Part shown: positions 29,601 through 32,903 of the stretch, one piece after another
How the letters are laid out: the number at the start of each line of letters is the position of its first letter
Numbering within the stretch: position 1 is the first letter of the stretch
Source: Didymodactylos carnosus
Lineage: Eukaryota; Rotifera; Eurotatoria; Philodinida; Philodinidae
DNA: 32,903 nt
Direction: 5' to 3'
Assembly: GCA_905250885.1 (NCBI GenBank)
Contig: CAJNOQ010001337.1
Location: 1 to 32,903, forward strand
The notes under the pieces: model-generated
What the model was told of the DNA's origin: nothing
Databases searched by the model: none
Seen by the model: the letters and a program-made list of their open reading frames with translations, nothing else
Made by a program: the position numbers and the translations under genes

Positions 29601-32380
29601 AAAGATAATATATTTTCAAAACCAAGTTCGATTATTGCACATCCAGATGGTACAATTTTATTAGCCAATTCAGGATCAAAAGAAATTTTTAAAATTAAAA
29701 TGATCTCATCGTATGATGATGAACAAAAAAATTTAAATATATTTTCACCAGAAACAAATGAAATTTATTTATTTAATCGAATGGGACAACATCATACAAC
29801 AATTGATGCTCTAACAGGTAATTCAAAAAAGAGAAAAAACGACATCATAATGTACTTGTATGATGTTTTTTTGAATTTTTATTCTTTCATAGGAGACTAT
29901 ATCTATAATTTTACATACGATTCACCACAGAATGCCTATGCAAGATTAGATTCAATTACCCACCGAAGTGGTAAAAGTGTCGCAATAAAATATGATTATG
30001 CAATGAAAATTAATGATATTTATTTACCAAGTGGGAATAAATTAAAGGTAAACGAAAACGAAAATGAAAATAATATACATAAGAATAGCCCAGACATATC
30101 TGTCCTTCTGTCCGGAACGCTCCCAAGACACTAAACAGCGCCAATGTATTGGGTAAAACCCAAAACACAAACGACTCTAAAACTTGATTGACCAGAGGGT
30201 AACCAAGGGCGGGGAATCCGAATCCGATATCAGAAATGAGTTATGAGTTATTAATTATTATTAGTTAATAAATCAGTTATCGAAAAATGAATGAAAAAAT
30301 GAATGAAACGCTGGGCGTCCGTGGTTTTCCACGGGTTATTTCTAGTGTATAAGATATAAACTTGTTAAATATATTTAGATGCAATTTTCAAAACAAAAAT
30401 TATTATCGAGTATTATGGATATCGATGGATCATCAACACAATTCATCTACGATAACGGATTATTGATAAGCGTACTGGAAAATAATGTTGCTAAAATAAA
30501 TTTTATCTACGATAAATCCGGACGATTACAAAAAGTAATGAGTATTTGTTGATTAGAACGACTCACTCCTCTCTTTTTTTCACCTTATTGACAAAGATAG
30601 TTATGAAGATTTCGGTCAAGTTCAAAGTTTTACCACAAGTACTTCAAATTCTATCTCAGATGCTAAATTTTGGGGAGATCACAGTGTGTTTGAATTGGTA
30701 TGAGTATTACAGTGAACATCAAATAGCACGATTACAAAAAATAGGTCGCGTTTTTTTACACATTTGCCAGAATGTTCATCTCTTTCTTGAAAAATCATAC
30801 AAAACTTTCAGAATGAATGTCATTGTCAACAGAATACTTTCTCTGTCAGGCCAGATATAAGAAAACATTTTGAAGGTACTGCAAACGAAAGGAAAACTTA
30901 ACAAGGCAAAAATAATTTAGGTTTTTCAATTTCTTGAGCAAAACGTTGAAGAATTCAGCAGTTTGGCCGAAAAAGTTGTAGAAGTCTGGGAATGACCTTA
31001 TTTTGTAGCTTAGAGTTTCCCTAAACTTAGGGTATGTTCAACTCGTAAAACGTTTTCTCAAAAAGAAAACCAGAGAGAGGGGGGGCACTACCCTCCAAAC
31101 AATGACTTTAATTTTACACAATTTAAACGACTTTTAGGTTATTCATCATGATGGATTTTATAATGAATTTTCGATTATGGCAAATCATTCTTATTTGACG
31201 TTATTTGTCAAGAGTTTAAATGCCATTTCATTATATCTAATGAATGATTCATCTATAATGCAACTTCAAAGTAATTATTATTTATATTTAGAATAGATGG
31301 TTCACATTTTCATCGACTTTCTTCTTTTTAGATAATCAACGTCTTATTCGTCGATATATCGATACAAATTCTATTATTTATATTTCAAATGTTGGCGAAC
31401 AATTATCTTATAAAATAAATCAATATCCTATTCTAACAACAAATAATCCTACTCAAATTCAATATGATTTTCGTCTAAACTCAAATATATCATTGACAAT
31501 TGATATTGTTTATTCTTCACCAAAATCAGTGGCCAACGATCGATTATCATCATATCAAAATATTGATAATAAAAATCAGTTACGAACATGGAATATGAAA
31601 GTGAGTATCTCCCCTCTTTTTTTTTCTCATGGTGTTGACAGAAACTAAAAAAAATAATTATCTTCTAGGAGTCTAACGAACAAAACACATTATTTTCAGT
31701 TTTAAATAGTAGACCATTTTATATCAATTATTTTTCTTATACGAGTCTAAGTTTAGTGGTATGTTGACACCTGCTTTGTTTGATATATGCACCTAACCAA
31801 AGTTTACTAGTCACCAAATCTTTCTGTCGATTAGAAAGAAACTTTTAAAAGCAAATCTTTTATCTTCCTCCTTCGCCGAAAAAACAAAGCTTGTCAAAGC
31901 GATGATTTGTTATTGTTGTTGTTGTTTCTTCCTTTCTTGGGCTCGCATTAATATTTGGCTAATATAAAAAGAAAAAAAAACCAAAAACTATGTGATTAAC
32001 TTAAAAGTTATGCATAGTTGTTGAGTTTTGTTTTTGTGTCTAAAATAATGTGACATATCTCACTCTTGTTTTAGGTAAATAATAATAATATATTGTCGAT
32101 TGAATTTGATCGTTATGAAAGAAAACTGAGTATTCGCGATTCAAAATCCGATGAAATTTTGCAGATTGTTTGCTCAGATAAAGGTTTGGTGACATCGATG
32201 ATGAGTCGTGGATTTGTACCAATAATTTATAATTATGATGATAATGGTCAAAAATTAACAAGTTGGCAATTGGGTACATATCGTGAAGAATATATCTATG
32301 ATACGCGTGGTCGATTAATTGAAATTCAAAAACCAAGTGGACTTGGCTCTGTTAAATATAGTTATGGTATTGGTGAACAG
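11960..32380 (+). CDS. Ten-m: Teneurin, multi-exon gene, 3' part beyond the window
   Basis: Teneurins are type II single-pass receptors that act in cell adhesion, axon guidance and synapse matching, often through latrophilins. About 29 GT-AG exons join here with consistent phases and give 1,997 residues: cytoplasmic domain 1-440, membrane span about 441-461, EGF repeats about 625-885, Cys-rich and transthyretin-like/FN-plug region, NHL propeller from about 1180, and YD shell from about 1628. Family hallmarks include DGLIDCLDPDCC after the last EGF, SVIRGQIFYK, LLVNGGGS, VGGWNFDVHHRL and IYDTRGRLIEIQKPSG. Full teneurins have roughly 2,500-2,800 residues, so several hundred are missing to the right. 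The ATG at 11960 has an in-frame TAA 21 nt upstream with no AG between them. The exon model is manual. Confidence 0.93.
12576..12738 (+). repeat. Left arm of an intronic foldback repeat
   Basis: GATGTAGTTCGTTGTTTTTT and CTGCCATTTTTGTCAAGCGA then TAGTGGAGACCAA match the reverse complement of 12960-13130 at roughly 80%. The loop is about 220 bp. It looks like an old MITE inserted in intron 1. Confidence 0.75.
12960..13130 (-). repeat. Right arm of the intronic foldback repeat
   Basis: Contains CTTGGTCTCCACTATCGTTT and GACGAACTGCATCAAATTTT, the complements of motifs in 12576-12738. A short open frame here (12948-13139) lies inside the repeat and is not taken as a gene. Confidence 0.75.
15057..15075. 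repeat. (AT)n microsatellite
   Basis: Run of AT dinucleotides ending before ACACGTGAC in intron 1. Confidence 0.9.
15281..15724 (+). CDS. Ten-m: Teneurin exon 2: cytoplasmic domain with basic motif
   Basis: Follows TTTTATTACAG and ends before GTATGTAG, phase 1 on both sides. The frame begins GVLVPSPCSSCTSTLSTT and continues through a Cys/His-containing segment (KCSCHCRPRM), Asn/Ser-rich stretches and RNKKRGRTTTTTT. The KKRGR cluster resembles a nuclear localisation signal; vertebrate teneurin intracellular domains are reported to enter the nucleus. The 148 residues are low-complexity and probably disordered. Confidence 0.85.
15725..19473 (+). other. Teneurin intron 2 (3.7 kb)
   Basis: Donor GTATGTAG; acceptor TTTTTCTCTTCTAG. 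AT-rich with poly-A/T runs, a (TAA)n tract at 18665-18687 and alternating CA/GT patches. The open frames inside (for example minus strand 18152-18604) are Lys/Phe/Ile-rich products of homopolymers. Confidence 0.7.
18665..18687. repeat. (TAA)n microsatellite
   Basis: About seven ATA/TAA units in intron 2. Confidence 0.9.
19474..19710 (+). CDS. Ten-m: Teneurin exon 3: polyproline segment
   Basis: Follows TTTTTCTCTTCTAG and ends CCTCAAA before GTAAGCGC, phase 1 on both sides. It encodes STTMNLNIPLPPNIPLD and then QTPPPIPPPPPPPLPSAS. The polyproline run is a candidate binding site for SH3 or EVH1 domains; vertebrate teneurin intracellular domains have proline-rich SH3-binding sites, reported to bind CAP/ponsin. 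Partner identity here is inference. Confidence 0.88.
19831..19858. repeat. (TG)n microsatellite
   Basis: About 14 TG units directly after the exon 3 donor region. Confidence 0.95.
20623..20678. repeat. (TCA)n microsatellite
   Basis: Run of TCA/ATC triplets with one AACATC interruption, ending in a short ATT stretch. Confidence 0.9.
20817..20842. repeat. (ATT)n microsatellite
   Basis: About eight TTA/ATT units in intron 3. Confidence 0.9.
20953..21025 (+). CDS. Possible alternative first exon, or frame-disturbed exon 4, of the teneurin
   Basis: From an ATG the frame reads MLPLRCFIDNENDYLEPDDE then KYQHG and stops at a donor, G then GTACAAT. The phase (1) matches exon 5 exactly. The codons look like the rest of the gene and the acidic segment fits a teneurin intracellular domain. 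However, the only clear upstream acceptor (CAG at 20913-20915) would require an incoming phase of 2, whereas exon 3 ends in phase 1, and in that phase a TGA follows. It may be an alternative first exon starting at this ATG. A one-base length error in the A7 run at about 20929-20935 would also explain it. Confidence 0.45.
21275..21443 (+). CDS. Ten-m: Teneurin exon 5: cytoplasmic domain
   Basis: Follows CTCTTTATTTTTTAG and ends GCTGAGAG before GTGAGCA, phase 1 in and 2 out. Encodes ALMPSNSQGTFPLRSSGYAL and later SSNLYQTIDAER. Ser/Pro/Gln-rich, no domain recognised. Confidence 0.85.
21444..22559 (+). other. Teneurin intron (1.1 kb)
   Basis: Donor GTGAGCAAC; acceptor TTTTGTTTTTCAG. Contains GA-rich patches near 22026-22066. 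No coding sequence or repeat structure recognised. Confidence 0.7.
22560..22625 (+). CDS. Ten-m: Teneurin exon 6: short cytoplasmic exon
   Basis: 66 nt, phase 2 in and out. Encodes (S)HREYVTQSEKSETFPDTPLL then AG. Acceptor TTTTTCAG, donor GTTAGTA. As a multiple of three it could be skipped without a frameshift. Confidence 0.8.
22626..23308 (+). other. Teneurin intron (683 bp)
   Basis: Donor GTTAGTATA; acceptor TGAACTTTTAG. AT-rich; nothing further seen. Confidence 0.7.
23309..23452 (+). CDS. Ten-m: Teneurin exon 7: cytoplasmic domain next to the membrane
   Basis: 144 nt, phase 2 in and out. Encodes FRNCYVYPVEQSTSPRCNCD, then a Thr-rich stretch and SPCPLFGNTTCK. Six cysteines lie in this 48-residue cytoplasmic exon and could be palmitoylated near the membrane; that is inference. 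Confidence 0.85.
23510..23610 (+). CDS. Ten-m: Teneurin exon 8: transmembrane span
   Basis: Follows TTCTTCTTCTAG and ends ATTTATCAG before GTATAAGA. It encodes the basic flank KTKKVLRHRLTWK followed by CTAIIFMLLTLCFFSSMIY, a hydrophobic segment of about 20 residues at protein position about 441-461. Positive charges on the N-terminal side and no cleavable signal peptide give the type II topology of teneurins. Confidence 0.92.
23680..23757 (+). CDS. Ten-m: Teneurin exon 9: start of the ectodomain
   Basis: 78 nt, phase 1 both sides. Encodes LKWYYGKYHPTFRENDLNAN then SISAD, immediately after the membrane span. Acceptor GTTTTTTAG, donor GTAATC. Confidence 0.88.
23826..23981 (+). CDS. Ten-m: Teneurin exon 10: juxtamembrane ectodomain
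   Basis: 156 nt, phase 1 both sides. Encodes KSLHGTSPMFIRIGDTIKRF then LEPQTIIQIQFYIDKTTIIR. The alternating hydrophobic pattern suggests beta-strands of the domain between membrane and EGF repeats. Confidence 0.88.
24040..24294 (+). CDS. Ten-m: Teneurin exon 11: pre-EGF beta domain
   Basis: 255 nt. Encodes GVYCQKSKAPTLTRFDFFHI, a linker with RIKRSS, and LTVSFNQHMNEGLWYLTVLN then DGYNREEF. The pattern of an aromatic FDF segment followed by EG-WY-V-NDG matches the pre-EGF region of teneurins as I recall it. RIKR fits the furin pattern R-X-K-R. Confidence 0.92.
24350..24454 (+). CDS. Ten-m: Teneurin exon 12: EGF repeat 1
   Basis: Encodes DQSCPKSCTNHGTCIKGV then CNCHTGYTGDDCSL, one EGF repeat with all six cysteines. 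Phase 1 on both sides. Confidence 0.95.
24513..24707 (+). CDS. Ten-m: Teneurin exon 13: EGF repeats 2 and 3
   Basis: EGF2 is QCSTLCNGHGVIERGRC then FCYDGYHGSECEL and has only five cysteines: the third is replaced by Val (GHGV). EGF3, QCETPNCNKHGTCVNGV then CLCDTGFTGTSCEY, has six. In vertebrate teneurins EGF2 likewise has an odd count and its unpaired cysteine forms the interchain disulfide of the homodimer, so this key feature is kept. Confidence 0.95.
24768..24920 (+). CDS. Ten-m: Teneurin exon 14: EGF repeat 4 and a truncated EGF5
   Basis: EGF4 is TCLQANCSGNGYCIKRRC then RCYQGFTGDACETG with six cysteines. It is followed by KCDNDCSKRENQLSN, which starts like EGF5 but ends after two cysteines at donor GTGTGT. 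The next exon opens directly with EGF6, so about 25 residues of EGF5 are absent, including its cysteine-rich second half. Confidence 0.92.
24984..25166 (+). CDS. Ten-m: Teneurin exon 15: EGF repeats 6 and 7
   Basis: Encodes ICSVDCGQHGKCFNGTC then QCDNGWIGNQCTE (EGF6) and TCNVNCGNGRCQNGTC then ICLSGFQGRFCQK (EGF7), six cysteines each. Acceptor TTATTTTAG, donor GTATTTAA. Confidence 0.95.
25224..25370 (+). CDS. Ten-m: Teneurin exon 16: EGF repeat 8 and start of the Cys-rich linker
   Basis: Encodes MCANNCNGHGECRKENN then RYSCICQSNWLGLACEL, six cysteines, then TRELNCNDRIDNDN. The Asp/Asn-rich tail joins exon 17 to give the family signature after the last EGF. Confidence 0.95.
25429..25523 (+). 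CDS. Ten-m: Teneurin exon 17: Cys-rich linker
   Basis: Encodes DGLIDCLDPDCCSSSHC then SATQECITKTNAKDI. The DGL-DCLDPDCC string is a hallmark of teneurins. The donor used is GTATGC after ATT (phase 0). A second in-frame donor, GTACTA, lies 9 nt downstream and would add Val-Cys-Lys. Confidence 0.95.
25581..25693 (+). CDS. Ten-m: Teneurin exon 18
   Basis: Encodes LLRRQATSLTATFFERMQFL then IQEDGLQTSSIYSSFNER. This resembles the invertebrate teneurin segment between the Cys-rich linker and the conserved VIRGQ strand. Phase 0 in, 2 out; donor GTAAAATG. Confidence 0.92.
25763..25783 (+). CDS. Candidate 21-nt optional microexon
   Basis: Lies inside the intron between exons 18 and 19, after CCTTTTTCTAG and before GTGAAAT. 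Phase 2 in and out, so inclusion would insert VTAFNK plus Arg (7 residues) without shifting the frame. The skipped form, FNERRASVIRGQ, fits the family better. Its end TTCAATAAAAGGTGAAAT resembles the exon 18 end TTCAATGAAAGGTAAAAT, so it may derive from a local duplication. Confidence 0.4.
26033..26152 (+). CDS. Ten-m: Teneurin exon 19: transthyretin-like domain
   Basis: Encodes RASVIRGQIFYKTVSPLNGV then KVQISNSPSLGYTISNKEG. This is the carboxypeptidase-regulatory/transthyretin-like fold that precedes the FN-plug in teneurins. Acceptor ACTCATTATAG. Confidence 0.93.
26242..26674 (+). CDS. Ten-m: Teneurin exon 20: transthyretin-like and FN-plug region
   Basis: Begins FNLLVNGGGSILLDFTRQPF, the family's conserved strand, and continues through FVPWNKFVHIGYIYMDEN to SDLETIHLQ. 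Conserved flanks and a variable Asn-rich middle. Phase 2 in, 0 out; donor GTGAGTAC. Confidence 0.93.
26736..26859 (+). CDS. Ten-m: Teneurin exon 21: approach to the NHL propeller
   Basis: Encodes ISIEGTYFYEIFDAQPDLVY then EYEWNRRNAYDQNVYGLTYA. The W-R-AY-Q-VYGL pattern matches the teneurin stretch just before the propeller. Phase 0 in, 1 out. Confidence 0.93.
27127..27142 (+). repeat. Left arm of a 16-bp perfect inverted repeat
   Basis: AATGCGGTGCGAAGCA; its complement TGCTTCGCACCGCATT is at 27804-27819. The spacing of about 690 bp would suit a small DNA element. Confidence 0.75.
27229..27302 (+). repeat. 37-bp tandem duplication
   Basis: Two copies of a unit starting GACTACCGTAAAATTTTAAA (27229-27265 and 27266-27302) differ at one base (CGGAAGC against CGGGAGC), which suggests a recent duplication. 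Confidence 0.95.
27804..27819 (-). repeat. Right arm of the 16-bp inverted repeat
   Basis: TGCTTCGCACCGCATT, the exact complement of 27127-27142. Confidence 0.75.
28343..28736 (+). CDS. Ten-m: Teneurin exon 22: start of the NHL propeller
   Basis: Begins SVGYEYYGCKQIVWTHKTS, then ANVGGWNFDVHHRLNLQEGV and LHKGDGTNV. The GGW-hydrophobic-D-HH-L pattern is one of the strongest teneurin signatures. It ends in the first NHL repeat (NDGTIFIGDLNIIWII). Phase 1 in, 2 out. Confidence 0.95.
28804..29206 (+). CDS. Ten-m: Teneurin exon 23: NHL propeller blades
   Basis: Two NHL blades are visible, DGRLYIADFQRRQIIRL and KEGTLYFIDGNRIRQLRLD, separated by VVGDGNYCGNILDD. The propeller carries teneurin homophilic recognition. 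Phase 2 in, 0 out; donor GTAGATTG. Confidence 0.95.
29274..29817 (+). CDS. Ten-m: Teneurin exon 24: last NHL blades and propeller-YD link
   Basis: Blades PLDDDIYVLDDTIIYRI, SYGDLYVLETSRTKQSFIRV and PDGTILLANSGSKEIFKI, followed by NIFSPETNEIYLFNRMGQHH and ALTG, which leads into the YD shell. Phase 0 in, 1 out. The following 75-nt intron has no stop in this frame. Confidence 0.95.
29893..30047 (+). CDS. Ten-m: Teneurin exon 25: first YD-shell strands
   Basis: Encodes GDYIYNFTYDSPQNAYARLD then SITHRSGKSVAIKYDYAMK. GDY-YNF-Y is the conserved first YD motif of teneurins. The acceptor TCTTTCATAG removes 29818-29892. Phase 1 in, 0 out. Confidence 0.92.
30048..30378 (+). other. Teneurin intron (331 bp) with GC-richer, hairpin-forming insert
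   Basis: Donor GTAAACG; acceptor ATATATTTAG. Contains the short hairpins TTGGGTAAAACCCAA (30149-30163) and CCGTGGTTTTCCACGG (30319-30334), both in sequence richer in GC than other introns. Possibly a MITE remnant. Confidence 0.55.
30379..30534 (+). CDS. Ten-m: Teneurin exon 26: YD repeats
   Basis: Encodes MQFSKQKLLSSIMDIDGSS, TQFIYDNGLLISV and INFIYDKSGRLQK: two YD-type repeats (YDxxGxL). Phase 0 both sides; donor GTAATGAG. Confidence 0.92.
30535..31137 (+). other. Teneurin intron (603 bp)
   Basis: Donor GTAATGAG; acceptor AACGACTTTTAG. Longer than neighbouring introns; includes a G7 run at 31080-31086. An open frame at 30546-30860 has no resemblance to YD repeats and is out of the gene's splice pattern. 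Confidence 0.65.
31138..31270 (+). CDS. Ten-m: Teneurin exon 27: YD shell
   Basis: Encodes VIHHDGFYNEFSIMANHSYL then TLFVKSLNAISLYLMNDSS. Sits between clear YD exons and keeps phase (0 in, 1 out); the sequence itself is diverged. Confidence 0.8.
31332..31600 (+). CDS. Ten-m: Teneurin exon 28: YD shell
   Basis: Encodes NQRLIRRYIDTNSIIYISNV, QYPILTTNNPTQIQYDFRLN, SLTIDIVYSSPKSVANDRLS and NQLRTWNMK. The order 'Y-F-LN...W-M-' corresponds to the mid-shell segment before FDR in teneurins. Most of this exon and its donor are repeated in inverted orientation at 32652-32903. Phase 1 in, 0 out. Confidence 0.85.
31669..31758 (+). CDS. Ten-m: Teneurin exon 29: 30-residue, possibly optional exon
   Basis: 90 nt, phase 0 both sides, after ATTATCTTCTAG and before GTATGTTG. 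Encodes ESNEQNTLFSVLNSRPFYIN then YFSYTSLSLV. Skipping it joins WNMK to VNNNNILSIEFDR, which resembles the family's order more closely as I recall it, so it may be alternatively included. Confidence 0.6.
32075..32380 (+). CDS. Ten-m: Teneurin exon 30: YD repeats, last exon seen
   Basis: Encodes VNNNNILSIEFDRYERKLSI, then PIIYNYDDNGQKLTSWQLGT and EEYIYDTRGRLIEIQKPSG, ending YGIGEQ before GTAATTAA. Two clear YD repeats. The remaining YD shell, the Rhs-like core and the C-terminal region should follow beyond the window. Confidence 0.93.
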
Positions 32381-32651
32381 GTAATTAATTATTAAGAAAA
32401 ATAAGAGATAATTTAACGGTTATTGTACGATATGTTTCTGCACGACGGTCTAATAAATTATCGTCGGTTAACCGCGCAGTACAGTTAACTGAGGATAATT
32501 TGTTGAACGTTTTAAAAAAAAAACTCGATATGGGAATGTAGAGTGCAACCTGGATGCTTTAAGGACAGCAGGATGTCCTACTTTATGCATAAAAAATGCA
32601 CCTAAGTTATATGGGAGAATTAATTAATTCATTTAAAAATTTTCCATATTT
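32381..32651 (+). other. Intron or post-exon sequence, nothing recognised
   Basis: Starts at donor GTAATTAA. AT-rich with an A10 run near 32514-32523; no acceptor followed by a YD-like frame was found before the inverted duplication begins. Confidence 0.6.
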
Positions 32652-32903
32652 AAGACTCCTAGAAGATTTTTTAGTGTCTGTTAACACCATGAGAATAAAA
32701 AGAAGGGAGATACTCACTTTCATATTGCATGTTCGTAACTGATTTTAATTATGAATATTTTGATATGATGATAATCGAGAATTGAATTTGAGTAGGATTA
32801 TTTGTTGTTAGAATAGGATATTGATTTATTTTATAAGATAATTGTTCGCCAACATTTGAAATATAAATAATAGAATTTGTATCGATATATCGACGAATAA
32901 GAC
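32652..32903 (-). repeat. Inverted, internally deleted copy of exon 28 and its intron
   Basis: The reverse complement of 32782-32903 equals 31341-31462 with no mismatch that I can see. About 75 bp of the exon is then missing, and the copy resumes at CGATTATCATCATATCAAAA and runs through the exon end and donor (ATATGAAAGTGAGTATCTCC), the intron and the CTTCTAGGAGTC acceptor. Because intron sequence is included, it is a DNA-level duplication and not a retrocopy. It reaches the window edge and may extend further. Confidence 0.93.

Noticed and set aside
29367..30134. Single continuous 255-codon exon through 29818-29892
   Set aside because: The 75-nt stretch has good splice sites and non-family residues; removing it gives the conserved ALTG-GDYIYNF join.
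30546..30860. 104-codon open frame in a YD-shell intron
   Set aside because: Does not connect in phase with neighbouring exons and has no YD pattern.
1..32903. tRNA, rRNA or bacterial-type operon features
   Set aside because: None seen; intron-exon structure and gene family are animal.

Overview
The window is animal (metazoan) genomic DNA, AT-rich, with GT-AG introns, many of them only about 50-75 nt long. Its right-hand two-thirds is most of one multi-exon gene on the + strand, a teneurin (Ten-m/Odz family): a large type II transmembrane cell-adhesion receptor. I spliced about 29 exons by hand between 11960 and 32380. Exon phases agree at every junction used and the sum is 5,991 nt, or 1,997 complete codons. 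The gene runs past the window: the rest of the YD shell and the C-terminal region are missing. Low GC, very small introns, long microsatellite-rich introns and many foldback repeats suggest a small invertebrate, possibly a rotifer. That assignment is inference.

Layout. 1-250 is a deletion derivative of a mariner element, with two inverted ends and a frameshifted piece of the transposase helix-turn-helix. 305-1951 is a degenerate 9-bp minisatellite (CCTAAATAT) whose orientation flips near 890-915 and which contains a longer unit present in both orientations. At 1952-2107, directly against the minisatellite, lies a short coding fragment that looks like the coiled coil of the ciliary protein CFAP57. 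2110-4850 is repeat territory: an inverted pair (2427-2490/3249-3314), a near-perfect palindrome (about 3866-4188) and a 606-bp foldback element flanked by TTA (4236-4841). 4850-11950 is AT-rich with no gene I can support; it is the presumed 5' flank of the teneurin.

Teneurin. Exons 1-7 (11960-23452) encode a low-complexity cytoplasmic domain of about 440 residues with a basic KKRGR motif and a polyproline tract. Exon 8 holds the single membrane span. Exons 9-11 are the juxtamembrane ectodomain. Exons 12-16 hold the EGF repeats, with EGF2 keeping the family's odd cysteine count and EGF5 severely truncated. Exons 17-21 are the Cys-rich and transthyretin-like/FN-plug region, 22-24 the NHL beta-propeller, and 25-30 the start of the YD-repeat shell.

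Points most worth a second look: the truncated EGF5, a possible 21-nt microexon whose end copies the preceding splice donor, a 75-nt intron that is open in frame, a possible alternative first exon (or assembly frameshift) near 20953, and an inverted, internally deleted copy of exon 28 with its intron at the right edge.
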